Source: Belliella calami
Lineage (GTDB): Bacteria > Bacteroidota > Bacteroidia > Cytophagales > Cyclobacteriaceae
DNA length: 64,000 bases
Assembly: GCF_022549695.1 (NCBI RefSeq)
Contig: NZ_JAKZGS010000003.1
Span: 186,001-250,000, forward strand
Direction of reading: 5' to 3'
The notes under the pieces are model-generated. The model was not told where the DNA came from and searched no databases. It was given only the letters and a program-made list of their open reading frames with translations. Both the position numbers and the translations under genes were made by a program. This document shows positions 26,369 to 36,362 of the stretch, piece by piece. The first letter of the stretch is position 1; each line of letters starts with the position of its first letter.

Positions 26369-27745
26369 CTAAGAAAACAACCCCTGATACATTTCTTCTA
26401 GCTTGCTTACTTGGATGACTTTGATAGAGTATTTGTCCATATCCATGCCTTTTACGGCATATTTGGAAACCATGATTCTTTTGAATCCCAATTTTTCGGC
26501 TTCAGCTATCCTGTTTTCGATACGGTGGACTGCTCTGATTTCTCCACCCAAACCTACTTCTCCAGCAAAGCATAAATCTGCAGGAACAGGTGTGTCCTCG
26601 TACGAAGAAATCAAAGAGGCACAAACTGCCAAATCCAATGCGGGATCGTCCACCCTTAAACCTCCTGCAACATTCAAGAAAACATCCTGCTGACCAAGGC
26701 GCATTCCTCCTCTTTTTTCCAAGACAGCCAAAAGCATGTTGAGTCGCTTGGCATCATGCCCAGTACTACTTCGTTGTGGTGTGCCGTAAGTGGCGGGACT
26801 TACAAGAGATTGAATCTCAATCAAAAGAGGCCTGTTTCCCTCCATCATTGCACCGATAGCAACTCCGTTGAGCAATTCCTCCCTTTGGGTGAGTAAAATC
26901 TCAGAAGGATTTGCTACTGGCCGAAGTCCCTCAGCACGCATTTCATAGATCCCCAATTCGTGTGTTGAGCCAAATCGATTTTTTGAAGTTCTGAGAATTC
27001 TATAAGTCAGATGCCTGTCACCCTCAAACTGCAAAACAGTATCTACCATGTGTTCAAGAACCTTTGGGCCAGCTATCGCACCGTCTTTTGTAATGTGCCC
27101 TACCAAAAATACCGGAGTGCCAGTTTCTTTGGCAAATTTCATCAACTCTGCTGTACATTCCCGCACCTGACTTACTGATCCAGCTGCTGATTCCACATGT
27201 TTGCTGTGGAGTGTTTGGATGGAATCAATTACAAGCACATCAGGATTGAGGACTTCTATCTGTTGAAAAATGGATTGTGTATTGGTTTCAGAAAGCACAT
27301 AGCAATTTTCGGATTTGAGAGGCATTCGCTCTGCACGCATTTTTATCTGCGATTCGCTCTCTTCACCAGAGACGTAAAGGATCTTTGTCTGATTGAGCAT
27401 CAGGGCGATTTGGAGCATCAAGGTGGACTTTCCTATCCCGGGTTCACCACCAATCAAAACCAAAGATCCAGCAACTATCCCACCTCCCAAAACACGATCC
27501 AATTCGGCATCATGCGTAATCAATCTCGGTTGATCCTCAAAATTTATTTCTTGCAATCTCTTTGGTACACTGGCTCGCTTTTCCTTTGCACCACCTTGCT
27601 TCCATGAACCACGACCTGCTTCTTCTTTCTGCACCACTTCTTCCACATAGGTGTTCCATTCTCCACATGAAGGACACTTGCCAAGCCATTTAGGACTTTG
27701 AGCACCACAGTTTTGACAAAAGAAAGTTGTTTTGGTTTTGGCCAT
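26369..27745 (-). CDS. radA: DNA repair protein RadA
   Basis: 458 aa, full length. An N-terminal C4 zinc finger (CQNC and CPSC) is followed by a RecA-like ATPase with Walker A GEPGIGKST, the RadA-specific motif KNRFGS, and a C-terminal Lon-protease-like domain (about 290-450). RadA drives branch migration of recombination intermediates in homologous recombination repair. It is on the minus strand between the KilA-N remnant and a nucleotidyltransferase remnant, and no operon partner is evident. Confidence 0.96.
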   Translation of the reverse strand: MAKTKTTFFCQNCGAQSPKWLGKCPSCGEWNTYVEEVVQKEEAGRGSWKQGGAKEKRASVPKRLQEINFEDQPRLITHDAELDRVLGGGIVAGSLVLIGGEPGIGKSTLMLQIALMLNQTKILYVSGEESESQIKMRAERMPLKSENCYVLSETNTQSIFQQIEVLNPDVLVIDSIQTLHSKHVESAAGSVSQVRECTAELMKFAKETGTPVFLVGHITKDGAIAGPKVLEHMVDTVLQFEGDRHLTYRILRTSKNRFGSTHELGIYEMRAEGLRPVANPSEILLTQREELLNGVAIGAMMEGNRPLLIEIQSLVSPATYGTPQRSSTGHDAKRLNMLLAVLEKRGGMRLGQQDVFLNVAGGLRVDDPALDLAVCASLISSYEDTPVPADLCFAGEVGLGGEIRAVHRIENRIAEAEKLGFKRIMVSKYAVKGMDMDKYSIKVIQVSKLEEMYQGLFS

Positions 27746-27758
27746 GTAATTTTAGATT

Positions 27759-28124
27759 TTAAATGGTAAATTTTAGATTAGTGGGATTTGATATATCATG
27801 ATAAGTAGAAACATCAAATTTGTATGGAAGCATAAGGTCATCCAATGCAAATTCTATTTCTTGTTGTGTGGTAAGGTTTAGTTTCTCACCAAATAAGCAT
27901 AAATCAATATCTGATGCAGGCTTGAAATTTCCCACTGCCCTGGATCCATAAATTTTAACCATAGCGACTTCCCTAAAATCAGAAAACACGCTTTGAATTT
28001 TCTGAATGTCTCGTCTTGAAAATGGTTTATACTTTTTCTTACAATTAGTAGAGTTCAACCTCCCGAAATTATCGGGACAGGCGCTTCGGGGTTGTTGCTT
28101 AATCATCCTCATTATTCCCCGCAT
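27759..28124 (-). pseudogene. Nucleotidyltransferase (MNT-like) remnant truncated at both ends
   Basis: The family core is clear: FSRRDIQKIQSVF, then IYGSRAVGNFKPASDIDL with the GSx..DxD catalytic signature, then DDLMLPYKFDVS. Upstream of the core (before about 28035) the frame runs into a dispersed repeat that also occurs at 48205-48259, so no native start is visible. Downstream it stops after NPTNLKFTI, inside an AT-rich repeat-like sequence (aatctaaaatttaccattt), where relatives normally continue for another 10-20 residues. It looks like a gene eroded by repeats at both ends. An alternative is a short functional protein starting at a non-ATG codon. Confidence 0.55.
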
Positions 28125-28260
28125 TTCATACGGGGCTATTGAAGGTTTAACCCCTTTCGGGGTTGTGTTTTCTGGATCATCATTAATCCCCGGGTTGCGA
28201 CCCGGGGTTCCGCCACGGCGGACAAGTATTTAAATTTAAACCCTGCCTGCAGCTGGCAGG
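28051..28260. repeat. Cluster of GC-rich palindromes (dispersed repeat)
   Basis: Successive hairpins include cctcccgaaattatcgggaca followed by cttcggggttgt (28059-28095), ccccgcatttcatacgggg (28117-28135), cccctttcgggg (28151-28162), ccccgggttgcgacccgggg (28188-28207), ccgccacggcgg (28210-28221) and cctgcctgcagctggcagg (28242-28260). The first and the ccccgcat unit recur at 48158-48260; the cccggg hairpin recurs at 53482-53501. They are much richer in GC than the surroundings. The remaining gap to 28416 shows no gene. Confidence 0.75.
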
Positions 28261-28416
28261 CACTTCCTGGTTTTTTCGACTTTGGCTAATTTCTATCATA
28301 GAATAAGCGTGTAAACCACTTCGTGGTTTTCATCTCTTGAATCACCTCTTTTGCCTCTATCTTTGCTACATCTTCGCTTCTCACTTCACAATCCAATCTT
28401 CCTAATTTCTTCCAGA

Positions 28417-31239
28417 TTAGTGTGCTTCCAACCAATCTTTACCTAATCCAACTTCTACTTCCAATGGTACAGTAATTTTTACTGCATTGGACATGATTTT
28501 TGGTATTTCTTTTTTGAGAAGTTCCACTTCATCTTTGTGGGCATCAAAAACCAATTCATCATGGACTTGAAGAATCATTTTGGACTTCAGGTTTTCTTTG
28601 ATCATCCAATCATGAACTTGGATCATCGCTACTTTGATCATGTCGGCGGCGGATCCTTGTATTGGAGCATTGATGGCATTTCGTTCAGCAAACCCACGCA
28701 TGGTTTGGTTTCTGCTATTGATGTCTCTCAGGTATCTTCTTCTTCCCAAAATCGTCTCTACATATTCATTTTTCCTAGCTTTTTCTATACAGCCATCCAT
28801 ATACTCTTTTACAGCTGAAAACTCTTTGAAATAAGAATCAATGATTTCTTTGGCTTCTGATCTTGGTATGCTTAGCCGTTGGGAAAGCCCAAATACAGAA
28901 ATCCCATAAATAATTCCAAAGTTGGCTGTTTTTGCCTTCCTTCGCATGTCTGAAGTCACTTCTTCCAATGGAACTTGGAAGATTTTGGCTGCAGTAGTAG
29001 CATGGATATCCCTACCGTTTTTGAATGCCTCTATCATGGATTCATCCTTTGCAAATGACGCCATTATCCTCAATTCTATCTGAGAATAATCAGCTGCCAA
29101 AATCACATGGTTTTCATCCCTTGGAACAAATGCTTTTCGAATCTCTCGTCCTCTTTCTGTTCTGATTGGGATATTTTGAAGGTTGGGATTGATAGATGAT
29201 AGCCTTCCTGTTGCTGCTACAAATTGATTGTAAGTAGTATGAATTCTGTTTGTCTTGGGATTGATCATGGTAGGTAAAGCATCCACATAGGTGGATTTGA
29301 GCTTTACCATTTGCCTATACTCCAATATGGCTGAGGCGATTTCGTGTTCACCAGCCATTTTGCTCAAAACTTCCTCGCCGGTTGCGAATTGACCTGTTTT
29401 GGTTTTTTTTGCTTTTGGATCCAATGCAAGCTTTACAAAAAGGATTTCTCCAAGTTGTTTTGGTGAAGCTAGATTGAACTCTTCTCCTGCCAATTCATAT
29501 ACGCGCTGCTCTATGGCTTTGCTTTCTTCTTCTAAGATACCCGACAATTCTGCCAAACTCTCAGTATCAATTCTTACGCCTTCAAATTCCATTGCAGCCA
29601 AGACATTGATAAGCGGGTTTTCGACTTCATGGAGTAGTTTTTCCAAGCCATTTTCTTTGATCATGGGATCAAAAGTCTGCTTGAGTTTCAAAGTGATATC
29701 TGCATCTTCTGCTGCATAAGCAGTCACTTCATCTTCATCTACATCCCGCATATTTCCTTGGTTTTTCCCTTTTTTGCCAATCAGGGATTCTATGGAAACA
29801 GGCTTGTAATTCAAATATTGCTGGGCTAGCCAATCCATGGAATGTTTTCCTTCTGGCTCTATAAGATAATGGGCAAGCATGGTGTCGTAGAGTTTTCCTT
29901 TGACTTCCATTCCATAGTTTTTCAAAACCAGAATGTCATACTTTACGTTTTGCCCGATTTTAGTGATTTTTTCATTTTCGAAAAGTCCTCTAAAAAGCTC
30001 AAGCTTTTCTTTGGCTTCTTTTTGGTCAGCTGGAAATGGGATGTAAAAAGCTTCGCCAGCAATGTAAGCAAACGATAGCCCTACCAATTCAGCTTCGTTT
30101 GGATTCAGTGCGGTAGTTTCTGTGTCAAAACAGAATTCCTCCTGTCTCTCAAGATAGCTGATCAATTCCAAAATTGCTTTTTCTCCATCCACTTTATGAT
30201 AATCATGGGCTGAGGTGAGTATATTGTCGTGGAGCTGGATTGCTGGTAGTGGGTTTTCTTCTGCCGACACCTCCAGTTCGGTTTCCTCCTCCGTAGCTGC
30301 AGGGCCCGTGAAAAGCCCCAATTGTTCGCTGACTTTTATCTTCGGTTTTTTGATGGCTTCGCCAAAAACTCTTTGAGTCAAGGATCTGAACTCCAATTCT
30401 GCAAAGAGTGCTTTTAATTGTTCTTCTTTTGGGCCGTTATACTTTAGGGCTTCTTCGTCAAATTCAACTGGCACATCGAGACTGATAGTTGCCAACTCTT
30501 TGGAAAGCAAGCCTTGTTGTCCGAAATTTTCGACATTTTCCTTTTGCTTCCCTTTCAGTTCGTGGGTGTTTTTCAACAATTCCTCAATCGACCCATAAGC
30601 TTTGAGTAGTTTTACGGCAGTTTTTTCTCCAATTCCAGGAATTCCAGGAATATTGTCCACAGCATCTCCCATAAGCCCTAAGATGTCTCTTACCTGGTCT
30701 ACATTTTCAATATCCCACTTTGCACAGACTTCCTTCGGTCCCATAATGTCTACGGCGTTCCCCATAAATGCGGGCTTGTAAAGGAAAATATGCTCCTCTA
30801 CTAATTGCCCGTAATCCTTGTCTGGTGTCATCATATAGACTTCGAAGCTTGTTCTTTCTGCTTTTTTGGCAATGGTACCGATGATGTCATCAGCTTCAAA
30901 ACCATCCAATTCCAAAATTGGGATATCAAAAGCTTCTACAATTTGCTTCACCCAAGGAATACCAATTCCAATATCTTCCGGTTGTGCTTGTCTGTTCGCC
31001 TTGTAAGCTTCAAACTGCACATGTCTGAAAGTAGGTGCTTTGGTGTCGAATGCGACCGCTATGTGTGTAGGTTTTTCCTTTTCGAGTACTTCTAGAAGTG
31101 TATTTGTGAACCCAAGCATGACACCTGTATTCAATCCTTTGGAATTTATTCTTGGGTTTTTGCTAAATGCAAAGTGTGCTCTGTATATAAGGGCCATTGC
31201 GTCTAGCAGAAAAAGTTTTTTATCTCCTTTTGAAGGCAT
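28417..31239 (-). CDS. polA: DNA polymerase I
   Basis: 940 aa, all three domains: the 5' nuclease (about 1-300, starting LFLLDAMALIYRAHFAF), the 3'-5' exonuclease (about 345-545, with intact acidic residues in FDTETTALN and YAAEDADITL), and the family A polymerase (about 545-940, with LAADYSQIELR, RRKAKTANFGIIYG and QVHDELVF). Proofreading residues are kept, unlike in many bacterial PolA proteins. It acts in Okazaki fragment processing and excision repair. It stands alone; uvrA and radA lie in the same window but not in an operon. Confidence 0.97.
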   Translation of the reverse strand: MPSKGDKKLFLLDAMALIYRAHFAFSKNPRINSKGLNTGVMLGFTNTLLEVLEKEKPTHIAVAFDTKAPTFRHVQFEAYKANRQAQPEDIGIGIPWVKQIVEAFDIPILELDGFEADDIIGTIAKKAERTSFEVYMMTPDKDYGQLVEEHIFLYKPAFMGNAVDIMGPKEVCAKWDIENVDQVRDILGLMGDAVDNIPGIPGIGEKTAVKLLKAYGSIEELLKNTHELKGKQKENVENFGQQGLLSKELATISLDVPVEFDEEALKYNGPKEEQLKALFAELEFRSLTQRVFGEAIKKPKIKVSEQLGLFTGPAATEEETELEVSAEENPLPAIQLHDNILTSAHDYHKVDGEKAILELISYLERQEEFCFDTETTALNPNEAELVGLSFAYIAGEAFYIPFPADQKEAKEKLELFRGLFENEKITKIGQNVKYDILVLKNYGMEVKGKLYDTMLAHYLIEPEGKHSMDWLAQQYLNYKPVSIESLIGKKGKNQGNMRDVDEDEVTAYAAEDADITLKLKQTFDPMIKENGLEKLLHEVENPLINVLAAMEFEGVRIDTESLAELSGILEEESKAIEQRVYELAGEEFNLASPKQLGEILFVKLALDPKAKKTKTGQFATGEEVLSKMAGEHEIASAILEYRQMVKLKSTYVDALPTMINPKTNRIHTTYNQFVAATGRLSSINPNLQNIPIRTERGREIRKAFVPRDENHVILAADYSQIELRIMASFAKDESMIEAFKNGRDIHATTAAKIFQVPLEEVTSDMRRKAKTANFGIIYGISVFGLSQRLSIPRSEAKEIIDSYFKEFSAVKEYMDGCIEKARKNEYVETILGRRRYLRDINSRNQTMRGFAERNAINAPIQGSAADMIKVAMIQVHDWMIKENLKSKMILQVHDELVFDAHKDEVELLKKEIPKIMSNAVKITVPLEVEVGLGKDWLEAH

Positions 31240-31481
31240 GTGAAGGTGTTTTTTGAGTTGAAAATATTTTCTGAAGTACTTTTTGATTGTCGTCTTTCAA
31301 ACGCTAAATTACAAATAATAATGAAAAGCGATGGCTCTATTGTTCTATCTATAAAACAAATAAATTATGATATTTTACTTACTATTGTCTTATGTGGTCT
31401 GATATTTGGTATTATTTTTCCCGTAGGTGCAACTTTGCATCGAAAATTCAAAAAAATATTTATCACCTTAAACAAATCATC

Positions 31482-31793
31482 ATGAAAAAGATCACCTATT
31501 TTTTATCAATTATGTTTCTATTTATGGCTTTTGCCCCTACAGCAAATGCTAAAGATTCAAAAAAAGAAAAAGAAGAGCTTACTGTGGATCAGCAACAAAG
31601 ATTGGACGAGATCAACCTTAGAGTTGAGGAAATCAAATCTTTGGATTTTGCTGATATGACTAAGGCGGAGAGAAAAGAAGTGAGGAAAGAGTTGAAGGAA
31701 ATGAAAGTGGAGGCTAAAGAAATGGGTAATGGAGTTTATCTTTCAGTTGGTGCCATCATTATTATATTATTGATTCTGATTTTATTGACATAG
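31482..31793 (+). CDS. Small secreted/membrane protein with charged coiled coil
   Basis: 103 aa from the ATG at 31482, where a signal peptide (ending TANA) begins; longer in-frame extensions lack one. A Lys/Glu-rich helical stretch (about residues 28-80) is followed by a C-terminal membrane helix of Ile/Leu (about 86-102). This is a common Bacteroidota small-protein pattern of unknown role. A terminator follows 18 bp after the stop. It is divergent from polA. Confidence 0.75.
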   Translation: MKKITYFLSIMFLFMAFAPTANAKDSKKEKEELTVDQQQRLDEINLRVEEIKSLDFADMTKAERKEVRKELKEMKVEAKEMGNGVYLSVGAIIIILLILILLT

Positions 31794-31810
31794 AATAGAA
31801 TTCTATTATA

Positions 31811-31842
31811 AAAAAAGCCTCACAGCGATGTGGGGCTTTTTT
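31811..31842 (+). terminator. Terminator of the small membrane protein gene
   Basis: GCCTCACA pairs with TGTGGGGC around GCGA, followed by TTTTTTATT. Confidence 0.75.
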
Positions 31843-31863
31843 ATTATGAAAAGGTGGAAAGAA

Positions 31864-32466
31864 TTAAGAAGACTTTCCATTAAGGGCATCGACCAATTCT
31901 CTTTTTAGCTTGCGTTCGCGATCCAGTGTGTTTTTTCTGTGTTGCTCAAATTCCTCAACTGTCTCTTCTAGATTTTTCCTTGCAATCGAGATGACTTTGT
32001 GGCTTTTGCTATATTTATATAAGAAGAATAAAAAAGCAATCAGAAGCCCCAGCACGATTGTCCACATGATTGTATTGTATGCGTTTTTGTGGATTGGGAT
32101 TCCAAGAAAGAAAAAGCTGTCTCTTGCTTCCAACGCAGCATCCAAATCATCATGGGTGCTTTTTATATCTTCCTCCAGCTCGTTGATTTTTGCTTGTTGG
32201 TCTTTGACCGTAGCATGAATGTCAATCAACTCCTTCTTGAAAACTTGCAAAGAGTCTAAAACATTCGATTTAATTTTTTCAAGGTTAGTCTTTTTGACAA
32301 CTTTGTATTCTTGAAAATTATTTGAAATACTATTGATGTAATCAAATTGGCTTGAAATAGTTCCGCTGTTTAATGAACCCATTTCTTCTACGTTACTTTC
32401 TTGTGCTTGACCGGGGTGGATAAAAAATGAAGTTGCGATCAATACAAGTAGAATAGTTTTATTCAT
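31864..32466 (-). CDS. Coiled-coil single-pass membrane protein
   Basis: 200 aa. A signal peptide ends near residue 21 (GQAQE). A heptad-rich coiled coil (about 65-115, with VKDQQAKINELEEDI) is followed by one membrane helix (about 132-150) and a charged helical tail. Similar Bacteroidota proteins are sometimes labelled tRNA (guanine-N1)-methyltransferase, but no SAM-binding motif is seen, so that label is not supported. Function unknown. The start at 32466 fits the signal peptide. Confidence 0.75.
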   Translation of the reverse strand: MNKTILLVLIATSFFIHPGQAQESNVEEMGSLNSGTISSQFDYINSISNNFQEYKVVKKTNLEKIKSNVLDSLQVFKKELIDIHATVKDQQAKINELEEDIKSTHDDLDAALEARDSFFFLGIPIHKNAYNTIMWTIVLGLLIAFLFFLYKYSKSHKVISIARKNLEETVEEFEQHRKNTLDRERKLKRELVDALNGKSS

Positions 32467-32720
32467 GAGGTGATTGGTGTTATTTACGAAATATAGTTAA
32501 TATAAATTATTTAGATTTGTTGATTTTGATGGACGGATCAATAACTGTGCCTCTCTATGCTCAAAATCAGATTAAAAAACTTAAACGAAAATAGAAGAGG
32601 AAGTGATATAATGTTTTTGTTTTTTTGGAAAAAGGGAAAAGACCACTTGAAGCCAATAGAAATTCTTTGCTGAAAAACATGCAGTTTGAATTCCAAAAAA
32701 TCAAAAAGTATGAGTTTAAA

Positions 32721-32757
32721 GTCTTTGTGGCAATACAAATCGAATTGCCACAAAGAC
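32721..32757 (-). terminator. Perfect 14-bp hairpin downstream of the M14 peptidase gene
   Basis: GTCTTTGTGGCAAT (32721-32734) pairs exactly with ATTGCCACAAAGAC (32744-32757). It lies about 100 bp past the stop of the peptidase gene and is the only recognisable element in the 393-bp gap 32467-32859. The T tail is better on the plus strand, so the direction is uncertain. Confidence 0.55.
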
Positions 32758-32859
32758 ATTTTTATAATGTAAATCCAAAGCCTGTAATTAAAGAAACCTT
32801 ATATTTTTTCGCTTCCATTATTGAAAAGACTTTTTAAATTATCATGTTTGTTTGAAATC

Positions 32860-35376
32860 TTACTGCACTACGAAAATAGCATTGGCCATAATCAACTTCC
32901 CGGCTTCCCAAAAGCTTCTAAACATTGGGTTGTCCACAAGATAGACTATCTTTCCTCTACCTTGATATTCCATTCCATATACCATAGATTGATTCATTTG
33001 AGGCTTCAGTTTATTTCCAATAAATCCAAATCTATATTGATCTAAACTCTGAATCGTACCTACATTCACACCGTTTGTCAAGTATGCATATCGTCTTCCA
33101 TTATTTTTCAAAGTGTAATAATTTTCCCCAACTCCAAATGAAAGCGGGTGGGTTTGATCCATTTTGACTTCAAAGATAGCGCCTGCTGCTGAAGTAGATA
33201 TTCCCATTCTCTCACGATCTTGGAAAGAGCTTAATCGCTCAATTTTCTGAATTTCTGTATCTGCTTTTTGCTTCGCTTTTTTCTCTTCCTCTGTATCAAA
33301 TTGGCTCAAATTGAATCCTTCTTTGTCAGAAAACATTCCTACGGATCCTTCAATAGCAATAGCTTTTCCGCCTGCTTTTACCCAATCCATTACTTTTGTG
33401 AAGTTCCCTCCATTCAGGTAATTGCCTGATGGCAATATCAACACATCATATTTGCTCAGGTCAAATCTACCCAACATATCTGCCTCAAGTATGGTGACAG
33501 GATAATCTAGCTCTTGCTCAAAGAAATACCAGATTTCTCCGAAATTCAATGATGATGTTCCAGAACCTCCTACTACAGCGACATTTGGTGCTTTGATCAC
33601 CTTCACATCCGATGAGCCAAAGTCTTTCCCTTTATCAACATAAGATGTATTGGAAGTAGTAAGTTTGATTTCAAACTTATTGGCCAGATCGACCACTTTT
33701 TTATCATAATCAGCTACCCACTGATTGCCATTTCTCATGATCAAAAGTGTTCCGGCATTGTAAGACTGCCCATTGATTTCAAAAGGATATTCCGCAACTC
33801 TTGCTCTAATTCCAGCCTTCAGCAACGCTCCCAAATACTTTGCATGTTTGGTAGCATTCCAAGGTGCAATATATGCCAATGGGGTACCTTCCACAATATT
33901 TGCCTGAAAAACAGATTTTTCAAAAGGCTTTGCAGCATCTAGCTTCGTCTCCAAAGCATAGGCCTGAAGTCCATAAGCATACGGTAATGCCCAACTTGTT
34001 ATATCATAAGTGATGCTGTCCTCCAAAGTAGCTTCAGGTTCAAATAAAACCTGAGTAAGGACTGATTTTGGCTGATATGCATTGACAATGATGTCTTTAT
34101 CAGTGGTAGAAAATGATGCAGATTTGCCAGTATTATAATCCAAGCCTCTCAGTCCGGATCTATTTCCAGCAAATCCATAGCTTATTTTATTTTTATCCAG
34201 AAGTTTCAACAAAGCAGCCAATCTATCAGGTTGATCTTCTCCTTTGATGACAAAGCTTTTATACTTTGCTCTTGGACTGGTGCTATTGCTTTTGAAATAG
34301 TCTGCGAACTCATCTGCTAATCTTTCTGCATTCTTTGAGGTAACTTCTACAGCGGAAATACCCGCAGTATGCTGATGGATGATCCTTTCTTCCAAAGTAA
34401 CTGTGTCGCCCAGTGCATTGAGCATCCCTAAACCCGCACGACCTGAACCGCCTTTTTCGATAGTCATACCAATGGCACCATTGTACATTGGGTAGGTGTC
34501 TCCGTAAGATGGATAGAGCAAATCAAATCTTTCTCTTGTGAAATATTGCCAGTTATTTGCATCAAACTTAGCGGCGGTATTTTTCCCATAAATCTCTTGG
34601 AACTCATGCTGAAATGGTGAGACTTGCTCGTGAACTGGCTTCGCTGCTGGAGCAAAGTAAAATGGTTCGTTGATTCCTTGTTCGTGATAATCTACGAATA
34701 AATGTGGCATCCATTCGTGATAGAGCTTGATTCTTTGTTCTGTTTCAGCTTGCGTTTGCCAAGCCCAATCCCTGTTGAGGTCCATCATGTAATGGTTTGG
34801 CCGACCTCCAGGCCATGGCTCAGAGTGTTCTGTTGATTGTGGGTCCGGTTGAAGGATTTTATTGGATTTTTGGTTGTACCATACAGTATATCTATCTTTT
34901 CCATCTGGATTTGCACAAGGATCCACGATTAGAACTTGATTTTTCAACCATTCTTTGGCTTCAGAATTGTTTGGATTTGCCAGTTCCCAAAAAGTCATCA
35001 TCGCAGCTTCCGTTGCTACGGCTTCATTGCCATGAACATTGTACTGCATCCAATTGATCGCCACTTTGGTGCTTGGACTACCTTCCAACATCCCTGTTCT
35101 CTTAAGATTGTCAGTCCTGATTTGGTCGAGGTTTTGAATATTCTCTGGAGAGGAGACGATCGCTACAAACAAGGGTCTGTGTTCTACCGATTCTCCATAA
35201 TATTTTATTTGTACATTAGGTAAAGTACTTGCCAAATGTTCGAAATAATCTACTACTCTGTGATGAGGAGTAAACCTTTCTCCTGCCTTGTAGCCCAAAA
35301 ATTCATCTGGACTTTGTTGGGCAAATGCAAACCCGGATATCAAAAGCGATAAGAATAGGGCGTAAATTTTTCTCAT
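32860..35376 (-). CDS. Secreted M14 zinc carboxypeptidase with C-terminal GATase1-like domain
   Basis: 838 aa with a signal peptide (ends FAFAQ, residue 20). Zinc ligands His115 and Glu118 lie in NVHGNEAV; LNRDWAW gives the substrate-binding Asn-Arg; the third zinc His is in VDYHEQG; the general base Glu is in IEKGG. All M14 active-site residues are present. After the peptidase domain (to about 330) comes a long region with a class I glutamine-amidotransferase-like fold (about 600-720, VILPSGNYLNGG). It probably degrades peptides in the periplasm or outside the cell. Two more M14 genes lie at 55-59 kb. Confidence 0.9.
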   Translation of the reverse strand: MRKIYALFLSLLISGFAFAQQSPDEFLGYKAGERFTPHHRVVDYFEHLASTLPNVQIKYYGESVEHRPLFVAIVSSPENIQNLDQIRTDNLKRTGMLEGSPSTKVAINWMQYNVHGNEAVATEAAMMTFWELANPNNSEAKEWLKNQVLIVDPCANPDGKDRYTVWYNQKSNKILQPDPQSTEHSEPWPGGRPNHYMMDLNRDWAWQTQAETEQRIKLYHEWMPHLFVDYHEQGINEPFYFAPAAKPVHEQVSPFQHEFQEIYGKNTAAKFDANNWQYFTRERFDLLYPSYGDTYPMYNGAIGMTIEKGGSGRAGLGMLNALGDTVTLEERIIHQHTAGISAVEVTSKNAERLADEFADYFKSNSTSPRAKYKSFVIKGEDQPDRLAALLKLLDKNKISYGFAGNRSGLRGLDYNTGKSASFSTTDKDIIVNAYQPKSVLTQVLFEPEATLEDSITYDITSWALPYAYGLQAYALETKLDAAKPFEKSVFQANIVEGTPLAYIAPWNATKHAKYLGALLKAGIRARVAEYPFEINGQSYNAGTLLIMRNGNQWVADYDKKVVDLANKFEIKLTTSNTSYVDKGKDFGSSDVKVIKAPNVAVVGGSGTSSLNFGEIWYFFEQELDYPVTILEADMLGRFDLSKYDVLILPSGNYLNGGNFTKVMDWVKAGGKAIAIEGSVGMFSDKEGFNLSQFDTEEEKKAKQKADTEIQKIERLSSFQDRERMGISTSAAGAIFEVKMDQTHPLSFGVGENYYTLKNNGRRYAYLTNGVNVGTIQSLDQYRFGFIGNKLKPQMNQSMVYGMEYQGRGKIVYLVDNPMFRSFWEAGKLIMANAIFVVQ

Positions 35377-35466
35377 AAATTAAGAATTAAGCTGAATTAA
35401 ATTTGTGGACGGTAATTTACACTCTTTGGATTAAGGATTCAAACCGTCCTTGGAAATCTATTTTTG

Positions 35467-36069
35467 TTACTTTCTGATTCTGCTCCAAAGTTTGGTAGTA
35501 AACCTTGGCCTGTCTTCCATTACGTTCAACTCGTCCTCACTGACTCTTTTGACACTTTCTATTGTATAGAAAGCTTTGTCATTGAAGGATTTTACTTTCC
35601 CGACGAATTCAGTAAGGGCATCTCTTTTCATTACTGTAAAAAGTAGATTTACTTTTCCAAACCTTCCCTCAGCACCAACAGAAGTGAATCTAAAATTCTT
35701 TTCTTTCATATAGTCTATCAATTCTGGCATTGGAGTAGGAGTAATGACACGTACCAAAACCCTTCCAAGAGCCAATTTCTCCTCAATAGTCATCCCCACA
35801 AAAGTCCCCATCGCAAAACCTCCAGCATATGCAAGGTAAGACATCGGGTTGTTGATGTTTTGAAAAATTTGGCCAATAGCCAATAACCAAATCAAGGCTT
35901 CAAAAAAACCTAAAATTGGAGCGATTTTTTTCTTGCCATTGAGCATAAACATGATTCGGAGGGTATTGATGGAAACATCCATTACTCTTGCGAAAAAAAT
36001 CATGAGTGGCATTATGACATAATTGAAGATTTCGATAGATATTCCAAAGGACTCTAAGTATTCTTGCAT
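35467..36069 (-). CDS. DUF2179/UPF0316 membrane protein
   Basis: 200 aa. Three or four transmembrane helices in residues 10-100 (IFFARVMDVSINTLRIMF is the family signature) are followed by a C-terminal DUF2179 domain (about 105-185) of ferredoxin-like fold. The family is widespread, its function unknown; a sensing role is proposed from the DUF2179 domain. The start at 36069 matches homologue length. The 293-bp gap to the divergent serine hydrolase gene carries the promoters of both but no clear motif by eye. Confidence 0.85.
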   Translation of the reverse strand: MQEYLESFGISIEIFNYVIMPLMIFFARVMDVSINTLRIMFMLNGKKKIAPILGFFEALIWLLAIGQIFQNINNPMSYLAYAGGFAMGTFVGMTIEEKLALGRVLVRVITPTPMPELIDYMKEKNFRFTSVGAEGRFGKVNLLFTVMKRDALTEFVGKVKSFNDKAFYTIESVKRVSEDELNVMEDRPRFTTKLWSRIRK

Positions 36070-36362
36070 TTTGATGGTGATTTATATTTGCTGATTTCAC
36101 AAAGGTAATGAAAATAGCCCTCAAGGTATCGTAATGACCCCCATTCAAATGAGGATAATTACTAGCAGACTTCTTGTCAATTGTTTATATTCGAATTGTA
36201 TTCTACCATTGACTTTATTTAAAATCTATGAGGAGCTGGCAAAAAATAGTAAGTTTATGAAAATCTCATTTTAATTAGATTATTTGCAATTAAGTGGCTT
36301 TTATTATTTGAATAGATCCAAAAGCAATTCTTTTGTTTTATCAAAAATCAAATTGGCTAAAT

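Noticed and set aside
28006-28233. 75-residue plus-strand frame
   Set aside because: It consists entirely of GC-rich palindromes and nucleotidyltransferase antisense.
32538-32837. Two overlapping short frames, one per strand, in the gap after the M14 peptidase gene
   Set aside because: Both span the perfect hairpin at 32721-32757, lack family features and have biased composition.
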